From contig JAQUZA010000281.1 in the NCBI GenBank assembly GCA_028691595.1, positions 1 through 5,017 of the forward strand: 5,017 nt of DNA, in the 5' to 3' direction. Position numbers and translations under genes: made by a program. Numbering within the stretch: position 1 is the first letter of the stretch; each line of letters begins with the position of its first letter. The notes under the pieces were generated by a model. The model worked only from the letters and a program-made list of their open reading frames with translations. It did not search any database and was not told where the DNA came from. Below, one piece after another: positions 1-5,017 of this stretch. Origin of the DNA: Candidatus Rifleibacteriota bacterium (GTDB lineage Bacteria; Muiribacteriota; Ozemobacteria; Ozemobacterales; Ozemobacteraceae).

Positions 1-1121
1 ACCCGGTGCGGGCTGACCTCAAGTGCCTTACGCAGATACTCTTCACCCTTGGTGTAATTGCCGGTCACCTCAGCAAGCCTGCCCAGCCTCGTAAGGGTTA
101 CAGAATCCTTCCGGCCGAGCTTGTAGGAACGTTCTATCGCGTCAAAAGCGTCTTTATGCATCGAAAGCTTTTCAAAGATTACCCCGATCATATCGTATGT
201 CTGAGCATCTTTTTTGTATTTGAGAACTTCAAGATAGTTCGGCAAAGCAGCTTCCCAGTTTCCGCGCGTAAATTCGTAAGAACCCTTCCTGCGAAATTCT
301 TCGATTTTTCTGGCCTGACTCTGCTTTTCTGGCTCCAGAGCCACGGCATCACGGAAGCCATCCTTTTCGCCTCCCACACCAGCATCAACTGCAGCAATAC
401 CAGCTCTTTCGACCGCTTTGACCAGTCTTTGGGTATCGGCCCGGGCCTGGCGGGAAACCTGCGCATCAGCTGCGGCAGACAGCTCAAGCCCTGGCTGCTC
501 TGCTTTGGGTTCTTCTTTAAGGCCGGGCGCAATCGCCGGCTCAGATTTGTCTGCAACAACATTTGATGGCTCTGGTTGTTGTGGTTCTGACTTCGCATCG
601 ACAACGGCCGGAACAACCTGAATTGGCTCTGGCAGAGAATTTTGCCCGTTTACGGCTGCCGTTACGACTTTTTTGTCGGGAGTGATCGCCAAATCTGTTT
701 TTTCAGGTATTGCCGGTTCTTTGTCAGCCTTAACAATTTCGGCGGCTGGTATTTCTTCAGGGGCAGACTGCGAAATGCCATTAGACCCGGGCTGAACTTC
801 GAACAGAATTTTGCCCGAAACAGAGGGTTCAAGTGCATCAACCATCTGCTTCTCGACCAGACGACCTTCACTTTTCCCCTGAACAACAAGAACACTGTTG
901 GTATCACTGATGGCAGGAAACTGTGAAGCAAGGCTCTGGCTGGCCTCGATATCATCAGGAACAAGACTCAGAATTCTCTGAAAATAACGTTTTGCCTCGG
1001 CGCTTCGCCCCGAAGCCATCAAGGCGCGAGCCAGCTGGCGATTGAAATCAATATTCAAAGGTTCCATGGCCAGAGCCTTTTCGAGATAAGCAACCGATTC
1101 AGGAAACAGCTTTAGATCTAT
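1..1121 (-). pseudogene. Continuation of the TPR protein after the in-frame TAA (373 codons, runs off the left edge)
   Basis: After the TAA at 1122-1124 the very same frame stays open to the window edge. I translated it codon by codon and found no further stop. It completes the broken repeat (LKLFPESVAYLEKALAMEP), adds a full TPR (codons ~482-515, RALMASGRSAEAKRYFQRIL), then has a ~210-residue linker rich in Ala, Glu, Pro, Val, Lys and Gln (codons ~516-727, bases 315-950). It then resumes with three or so TPRs (GSYEFTRGNWEAALPNYLEV; MIGVIFEKLSMHKDAFDAIE; RLGRLAEVTGNYTKGEEYLR). Coding quality, composition and repeat phase match the upstream part, so this is the rest of one protein and not a separate gene. 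It may be untranslated because of the stop, made by reinitiation or readthrough, or the stop may be a base-calling error. There is no shift of frame. The natural end of the gene is outside the window. Confidence 0.75.
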
Positions 1122-1124
1122 TTA
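1122..1124 (-). other. In-frame TAA inside a TPR repeat
   Basis: The codons around the stop read ATA TAA ATA. Aligning the interrupted repeat back from its conserved Ala27 and Pro32 (EKALAMEP) places the TAA at TPR position 11, normally Tyr. A single change from TAT or TAC gives TAA. Confidence 0.85.
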
Positions 1125-2495
1125 TATTGAACTCAGCAAAAAATTACCTCTGACATTGTCAGGCTCAGAGCGAAGACCTTTTACAATTGCCTGCGATGCC
1201 TGTGCAAGCTCAGACCTGTCATAGAGAAGCTTTCCAAGATTGAACCAGGCTGAAGCATCGTTTGAAAAGGCATTCAGATAGCGTCTTAAATTAATTTCAT
1301 ACGCGAGCAAAGAATCGGCGCGATAGAATGAATTCAAAATGACCCGCCATTCATCCTGTTCTGGCTCATTGTTCACCAGGGCGGCTTCAAAAAGACGCGC
1401 GGCCTCAGCGTAATTGCCGGCCCGAACCTGAGCCATGCCCCCGGCGAACGGCGCTTCAGCGGCCTCGGGCAAAACAGCGGGCGCTGGCGTTGAAATAACG
1501 ATTGGCACTGGCGTTTCTACAACTGGCAGCAAAGAAGCTGATTCATTGAGATTCGAAAGCAACGGCCCCACCGCAGAAGTTTCAGCTTTTGCAGGGCTCA
1601 GGTCGGCAGCCACAGCAAATAGCGTATTTGCTTCAGGTGCAAACGAAGACAGCCCATCGTCATCTCTTTTATCAAGCCACAGACCAACAAGAATAAAAAT
1701 CATGACAAAGCCAAGATACACCTTCCATGACTGACCGTGCATTTTCATGGCCGCAAAATCAGTTTCATAGACCACATGGCCTGGCTGTAAAACCTCATCA
1801 TCAGCTTCGTCAACATCTTCTTCACCATCTTTTGCAGGCTCTGAATGTACCGGGCTGATTTCAACCACATCGGCATCATCATGCTCAACTGACGAAGAAT
1901 GTGACTGTGACTGTGACTGTGACTGAGACTGAGGCTGCGTCTGCGTCTGCGTCTGCGCCTGAGACTGTAACTGTGAATTTGTCTCAGATAGCGACTGAGA
2001 ATAATTGTGCGCTTCTGAAACTTCCCCGGGCGGAGATGAGCCCTGGTGGGTCAGCAAACCGGCTGAGGCCTGCGAAGGACCGATCAGCCCTCCGGTAGAG
2101 TTCTGAAAAACCGGCAGCATAACCCGCTCAACTTCAAACCAGTCTCTGAAACTGCTGAATAACGAAAGATAATAAGCATCCTTGATATTGTAAATCCAGA
2201 GAAGAATGAAAATTACCGAAAAAACATAACTGGCGACAACAATCACGTGGCTGCCCAGCATCGGAAACAGGGCGTTATACATGATACCGCCGTTATAAAT
2301 ACTGAAAACAGAAAAAATCCCGCCAAAATAAACACTCATCAGCATGATGCCACGATCGATATGACCCGCATAAATCTGACCGAGCCCCATCACAAAAAAT
2401 GACATGAGGGCTGCAGCTCCAGGATTGCGCGTGGAAGCTCTGATGTGTTCTCTTCTCAGGTCATCGATCCACTGGCTGTTCTGCTGTTCTTTCAA
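1122..2495 (-). CDS. TM2-like membrane-anchored TPR protein, N-terminal 457 residues up to an in-frame TAA
   Basis: The start is a TTG, supported by GGAG 9 bases upstream and by an in-frame TAG (2502-2504) two codons before it; the next ATG (residue 31) lies inside the first hydrophobic segment. Residues 23-45 match the TM2-domain signature (RNPGAAALMSFFVMGLGQIY, then G44). Further hydrophobic segments lie at ~47-66 and ~82-102, and the domain closes with IYNIKDAYYLS. A long hydrophilic region (~135-250) includes a Ser/Gln/Thr repeat (175-200) and an acidic stretch (204-235). A fourth membrane helix spans ~256-274 (VYLGFVMIFILVGLWL). An Ala/Pro/Val-rich stem (~285-345) follows, then TPR repeats at ~351-384, ~386-412 and ~413-446 (AWFNLGKLLYDRSELAQASQ). 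A fourth TPR is cut by TAA at codon 458. Topology is uncertain, but a membrane-tethered TPR scaffold is the best reading. TPRs bind other proteins; the partner is unknown. The same frame continues past the stop, so the intact gene was probably longer than 830 codons. Confidence 0.8.
   Translation of the reverse strand: MKEQQNSQWIDDLRREHIRASTRNPGAAALMSFFVMGLGQIYAGHIDRGIMLMSVYFGGIFSVFSIYNGGIMYNALFPMLGSHVIVVASYVFSVIFILLWIYNIKDAYYLSLFSSFRDWFEVERVMLPVFQNSTGGLIGPSQASAGLLTHQGSSPPGEVSEAHNYSQSLSETNSQLQSQAQTQTQTQPQSQSQSQSQSHSSSVEHDDADVVEISPVHSEPAKDGEEDVDEADDEVLQPGHVVYETDFAAMKMHGQSWKVYLGFVMIFILVGLWLDKRDDDGLSSFAPEANTLFAVAADLSPAKAETSAVGPLLSNLNESASLLPVVETPVPIVISTPAPAVLPEAAEAPFAGGMAQVRAGNYAEAARLFEAALVNNEPEQDEWRVILNSFYRADSLLAYEINLRRYLNAFSNDASAWFNLGKLLYDRSELAQASQAIVKGLRSEPDNVRGNFLLSSI
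1901..1972 (-). repeat. Tandem hexanucleotide array coding a Ser/Gln-Thr/Gln linker
   Basis: Twelve consecutive 6-base units are visible on the plus strand: GTGACT four times perfectly, then GAGACT and GAGGCT, GCGTCT three times, GCGCCT, GAGACT and GTAACT. On the coding (minus) strand they give alternating Q with S, T, P or A at residues ~175-198 of the TM2/TPR protein. Because the unit is two codons, gain or loss of units changes linker length without breaking the frame. Two perfect sub-blocks with different units suggest successive expansions. Confidence 0.9.
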
Positions 2496-2501
2496 GATAT
2501 T

Positions 2502-3704
2502 CTACTCCAACACGTCTATCAGGCAACCGCTTTTCACAAGACAAAGCTTTACATTCCGCTGCAGGCAATGCTCAACCAGATCGGTCCTTTCGTAATTGGC
2601 AATTATCATGCCTCTGATGTCGGCCGACTTGAATTGACCGCCCGTGACTTCGCTGCCAAAAGAACTGGTATTAGCACGCAGATGATCCATTAAATCAAGG
2701 GCCTCGCTGATCTGCACAGGCTCGGGACTATAAAGAATCTGCACAACCATTAAAACGCCCTTTCTATCCTGGCATAGAAGGTCGATACGACGTTTTCTTT
2801 CATCGGCCATGGCGACTGTATAACTTTTGTGAATGATCCTTAAACCCTTTTCAAACTGGTTTATATGAGCGGCCACCCATAGTTCAAACTCTTTTTTCGA
2901 ATTAAAAAAACTATTGGAGGTAAATTGCTCAAAAAGTGATTCGATCATGTTCACCTGCTCTTTGAGTCTACGATTCTCTTCCTGCACATTTACCATGCGC
3001 TCCCAGAGTTTCTTATTCTCTTCGAGAAGCACGATCAGCCCCTTTACCTCGCCCTCGTTGAATTCTCCAAGGGGCCTGGCAATAAGCCTGGTTATCAGCG
3101 ATCTCAGTGGGGTTGTGCCGTCAAGCTGCCCCTTCTCAACCGCTTCCTCACGTTTGATGACCAGAACGGGAACATCGAGCTGTTTCCATTTTATCAGCAG
3201 GTCATCACCTGGCGAAAAGCCGCGCAATAAATCCCCGATGAGAATCTTGCGTTTCTCAAAGTCAGGGGCCCGTCCCTGAATTCGCTTGCCGCTGATCTCA
3301 ATTTCAAAGCCATCCTTGAATGAAAACAACCGGCTGAATAATTCATCTTCACGAGCGAACCACTTAAGATAGCGACCACTGTGTTCCTGGTGCGAGAGAC
3401 GCTTTCTGATTACCATTTTTTCCTGGGGCGCAAAAATCTGGCAATTAACCACCGCTCCGCGCTCACGGTTATTTGACAAAACGATTTCTGAATCTGGCAC
3501 AGCCAACGTCAGGATATCTCCGATGAAAAGACTTCTTTTATCCCATTCGATTGAAAGGTTGGCTATTTCCTGGCGATCGACCATAACACTGAAAACCAGA
3601 CTTTGTGGAATGACAGCCTTGATCTCCGCGTCTTGTGAGGCATCCCAGGTGATTGCACCCTTGTCGATCTCCCGGGCTGTTAATTTTTTCCTGAATTCGG
3701 GCAT
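2502..3704 (-). CDS. Two-module protein with coiled coil and degenerate PD-(D/E)XK nuclease-like C-terminal domain
   Basis: This 400-residue protein has no signal peptide or membrane helix, so it is probably cytoplasmic. Residues ~17-76 and ~111-173 are two copies of one module: each has a Trp (20, 115), then 42-43 residues later an IGD(I/L)L motif (61-65, 156-160), then a Pro and an acidic, hydrophobic strand (VPDSEIVL, SPGDDLLI). Residues ~217-262 form a charged coiled coil (LLEENKKLWERM, EENRRLKEQVNMIES). Residues ~268-400 resemble RecB/NucS-type (DUF91-like) nucleases: a glutamate-bearing first helix (KKEFELWVAAHINQFEKGL), RRIDLLCQD with Asp308, a core strand VLMVVQIL, and a closing RGMIIAN...VKLCLV Rossmann-like segment. 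In active relatives the core strand reads E/Q-x-K; here it is Q322-I-L324, so the lysine is missing. I infer a binding or structural role rather than cleavage. A Shedu-like (DUF4263) assignment is an alternative. The ATG is 1 base after the LolA-like stop, with GGAG 8 bases upstream. It ends with TAG. Confidence 0.72.
   Translation of the reverse strand: MPEFRKKLTAREIDKGAITWDASQDAEIKAVIPQSLVFSVMVDRQEIANLSIEWDKRSLFIGDILTLAVPDSEIVLSNNRERGAVVNCQIFAPQEKMVIRKRLSHQEHSGRYLKWFAREDELFSRLFSFKDGFEIEISGKRIQGRAPDFEKRKILIGDLLRGFSPGDDLLIKWKQLDVPVLVIKREEAVEKGQLDGTTPLRSLITRLIARPLGEFNEGEVKGLIVLLEENKKLWERMVNVQEENRRLKEQVNMIESLFEQFTSNSFFNSKKEFELWVAAHINQFEKGLRIIHKSYTVAMADERKRRIDLLCQDRKGVLMVVQILYSPEPVQISEALDLMDHLRANTSSFGSEVTGGQFKSADIRGMIIANYERTDLVEHCLQRNVKLCLVKSGCLIDVLE
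2505..2508 (-). promoter_or_regulatory. Shine-Dalgarno GGAG for the TTG-start TM2/TPR gene
   Basis: GGAG lies within the last sense codons of the nuclease-like gene, directly before its TAG, and 9 bases before the TTG at 2495. It decides the start, because no ATG or GTG fits between the TAG and the first membrane segment. The overlap suggests translational coupling of the two genes. Confidence 0.7.
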
Positions 3705-3705
3705 C

Positions 3706-4548
3706 TCAGAAACTCCAGTTTAAAATTCTATTCTTCATATTTTCTGCCACTTCGCCGAGCCTACCCATTACAGCAGTGGCATATTCTTCAAGCTTATGGG
3801 CAAGCACGACTGACACCGGAACCATAACCGCATCATCAGGGACCTGAAAGTCAAAACATTCGTCGGCAATTTCCTCGTTCAACCGGTATTCGAGGACTTT
3901 AAGAAAGCCTCTGGGCTCACCCTTCTGATCAAATTCAGTCACACTTACCGGCAGGTAGTTTCGGCTCGTAAAAACCATCTCATAGTAACCGATATCAAAG
4001 ACGCGACGAAATACCGATTCCATCTTGGGATTGAATTTGAGATGGTATAGACGCTCGCCACCAGCCTGCGCTTCAGACCCCACCGGCTCAATATTGAAAA
4101 ATGAAAACAGGGTCTTGCGCGTTAAATTGGTGAAAAGTTTTTTGGGGTTAAACCAGGAAAAATATGAAGCCACAAACCCGCTGGAATCAGAAAAATGGTA
4201 AAAAACTTCATTGATTGCCACCACATAAATCCAGAGCTTCTGCCCGTTAAAAAAAACCTTTACCGATCCGTCGGCAAAAATTATCGAAAACTTGTCGGGG
4301 CTTTTGATCGAAAGTGTTACTTCTTTGCTGTCGGCAGAGTTCTGCATCACGACCCTGCCGGCCATGGCGGTGATATTTTCTGACCGCTTTTCCATGCTGT
4401 CGAAAAGGGCTTCTGCAGTAAAAGAAGCCAGTTCTTCTGCGGTGCAGAGATTTATGGGCAGCAGTATAAAAAGCAGCAGCAAAACCGGTAGAAGCTTATT
4501 CGCTGTGAATTCACTTAACTTTGAGAATCGTTGAATTTCAAGATTCAT
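3706..4548 (-). CDS. LolA-like outer-membrane lipoprotein-sorting protein, signal peptide
   Basis: This 280-residue protein resembles the LolA/LolB-fold family, whose members carry lipoproteins or other lipids across the periplasm in a half-barrel cavity. It opens with an 18-residue n-region, a strong hydrophobic core at about residues 19-33 (LLPVLLLLFILLP) and a likely signal-peptidase I site near CTA|EE at 37-38. The cysteine at 35 is preceded by NL, a poor lipobox, so a lipoprotein is less likely. Mature-domain hallmarks are AGRVVMQ (63-69), KSPDKFSIIF (82-91), then NGQKLWIY (101-108), and a late YLPVSVTEFDQKGEP segment (198-212) leading to FDFQVPDDAVMVPV (232-245), the usual closing strand pattern of LolA. 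A C-terminal extension of about 30 residues (250-280) looks like an amphipathic helix and is not typical of LolA. The ATG is the only start before the signal sequence. The ribosome site is weak (GGTAG 9 bases upstream), which suggests coupling to the preceding gene. The family call is good; the cargo and the exact subfamily are unknown. Confidence 0.8.
   Translation of the reverse strand: MNLEIQRFSKLSEFTANKLLPVLLLLFILLPINLCTAEELASFTAEALFDSMEKRSENITAMAGRVVMQNSADSKEVTLSIKSPDKFSIIFADGSVKVFFNGQKLWIYVVAINEVFYHFSDSSGFVASYFSWFNPKKLFTNLTRKTLFSFFNIEPVGSEAQAGGERLYHLKFNPKMESVFRRVFDIGYYEMVFTSRNYLPVSVTEFDQKGEPRGFLKVLEYRLNEEIADECFDFQVPDDAVMVPVSVVLAHKLEEYATAVMGRLGEVAENMKNRILNWSF
3713..3716 (-). promoter_or_regulatory. 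Shine-Dalgarno GGAG for the nuclease-like gene
   Basis: GGAG is embedded in the terminal Trp-Ser codons of the LolA-like gene, 8 bases before the ATG at 3704. Stop and start are separated by one base (TGA G ATG), an arrangement that favours termination-reinitiation coupling. Confidence 0.7.
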
Positions 4549-4552
4549 AGTT

Positions 4553-5017
4553 TTATACTACCGTAGCCAAAGAGGCTTGTACAGGAATAAGCTCGTTGAG
4601 ATTGCTCAACCTGGAAACAATCAGCGACATCAATTCCTGATTCTGATTTATTACCCGGGCATAAGCGCCATAGATGCCAAGAAGGTGGCACAACTTAGCT
4701 TCAGGGTTTGCATCTGAAGCATTAGAAATCTTATTGATCTCATCTTTGACCTCGCTGAGAGAACATTCAGAGGCCGGCAACCCCGGATTCCAGGCGTTAA
4801 AAACAGCCAGTCGCTCAACGCCCACCCCTGGTGACCAGCTTATCTCCTGGAGGTAATCAGAAGAATCGGAAATGCGGGCAATGGCTCTCAGGTTAAGAAT
4901 CAAAACGGGGGCCATTCTATTATCAGTGTTAACCCCCGGAATGGCTGCATAAACAGTCATTCTGCCGCATTCCACCCCTGCCAGGAAAATTTTCCAGCTG
5001 CAGCCCTCTTCGAAGGG
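4553..5017 (-). CDS. Unrecognised protein, C-terminal 154 residues (5' end outside window)
   Basis: The frame is open from the right edge of the window to a TAA at 4553-4555, giving 154 visible residues. A GTG at 4975 and an ATG at 4960 could be read as starts, but the frame continues upstream of both without a stop (residues such as EEGCSWKIFLAG precede the GTG), so this is more likely the tail of a longer gene. The first ~75 visible residues look beta-rich (hydrophobic runs such as APVLILNLRAIARI and VERLAVFNAW). The last ~75 look helical, with SEVKDEINKIS and then a heptad-like stretch ending ELMSLIVSRLSNLNELI. There is no signal peptide or membrane segment in the visible part. It contains four cysteines with no clear metal-binding spacing. 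I do not recognise the family. It ends 4 bases before the LolA-like gene, so the two are probably co-transcribed. Its use of TAA as a genuine stop bears on the TAA inside the TPR gene further along. Confidence 0.75.
   Translation of the reverse strand, partial: PFEEGCSWKIFLAGVECGRMTVYAAIPGVNTDNRMAPVLILNLRAIARISDSSDYLQEISWSPGVGVERLAVFNAWNPGLPASECSLSEVKDEINKISNASDANPEAKLCHLLGIYGAYARVINQNQELMSLIVSRLSNLNELIPVQASLATVV

Noticed and set aside
6..566. Plus-strand open frame of 186 codons opposite the TPR continuation
   Set aside because: The minus-strand frame here encodes clear TPR repeats continuous with the upstream gene; the plus-strand translation shows no family features and has no ribosome site.
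188..964. Two minus-strand open frames (188-616 and 662-964) in a different phase from the TPR gene
   Set aside because: They overlap the TPR frame and linker, have unnatural composition (rich in Arg, Ser and Met) and only mirror the biased codons of the Ala/Glu/Pro/Val linker.
1122..1124. Genome-wide reassignment of TAA to an amino acid
   Set aside because: The first gene in the window ends naturally with TAA 4 bases before the LolA-like start, and TGA and TAG also end genes here.
1120..1145. Frameshift as the cause of the truncation, suggested by a run of six T on the coding strand at 1139-1144
   Set aside because: Codon-by-codon translation shows the frame is the same before and after the stop, so no insertion or deletion is needed.
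2914..3279. Plus-strand open frame of 121 codons opposite the coiled-coil region
   Set aside because: It is a Ser/Arg-rich shadow of a well-supported minus-strand gene, without a ribosome site or recognisable domain.
4553..4975. Complete 140-residue gene starting at the GTG at 4975
   Set aside because: The frame is open upstream to the window edge with protein-like sequence and there is no convincing ribosome site, so a partial longer gene is preferred.
4984..4995. Perfect 12-base palindrome GGAAAATTTTCC as a possible operator
   Set aside because: It lies inside the open frame of the first gene, far from any start, and is short and AT-rich; chance is the simpler explanation.

Overview
The window is a stretch of bacterial genome in which every supportable gene lies on the minus strand, so transcription runs from high to low coordinates. 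Four reading frames follow one another with gaps of only 4, 1 and 6 bases, and two of the three internal starts have a GGAG Shine-Dalgarno site inside the end of the preceding gene. This looks like one operon that enters at the right edge and leaves at the left edge. No promoter, terminator, RNA gene, CRISPR array or insertion sequence is visible, and no stretch of 300 bases lacks coding.

The order of transcription is: (1) the 3' end of an unrecognised gene (5017-4553); (2) a LolA-like lipoprotein-sorting protein with a signal peptide (4548-3706); (3) a 400-residue protein made of two copies of an unknown N-terminal module, a coiled coil and a C-terminal domain that resembles PD-(D/E)XK nucleases of the NucS/DUF91 kind but seems to lack the catalytic lysine (3704-2502); (4) a membrane-anchored TPR protein with a TM2-like N-terminus, a Ser/Gln repeat linker and a further transmembrane helix (from 2495). 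The frame of gene 4 is cut by an in-frame TAA at 1122-1124 and then stays open in the same frame to the left edge, carrying more TPR repeats.

The LolA-like protein implies a diderm (outer-membrane) bacterium. Low family recognisability, moderate GC and long TPR/linker proteins would suit a poorly sampled, uncultivated lineage, but I cannot name the phylum from this sequence. A shared envelope-related role for genes 2 and 4 is plausible. The job of the nuclease-like protein between them is unknown.

The two points most worth attention are the nonsense codon, which falls exactly where a TPR consensus tyrosine should be, and the duplicated-module/degenerate-nuclease protein, which I cannot match to a named family.
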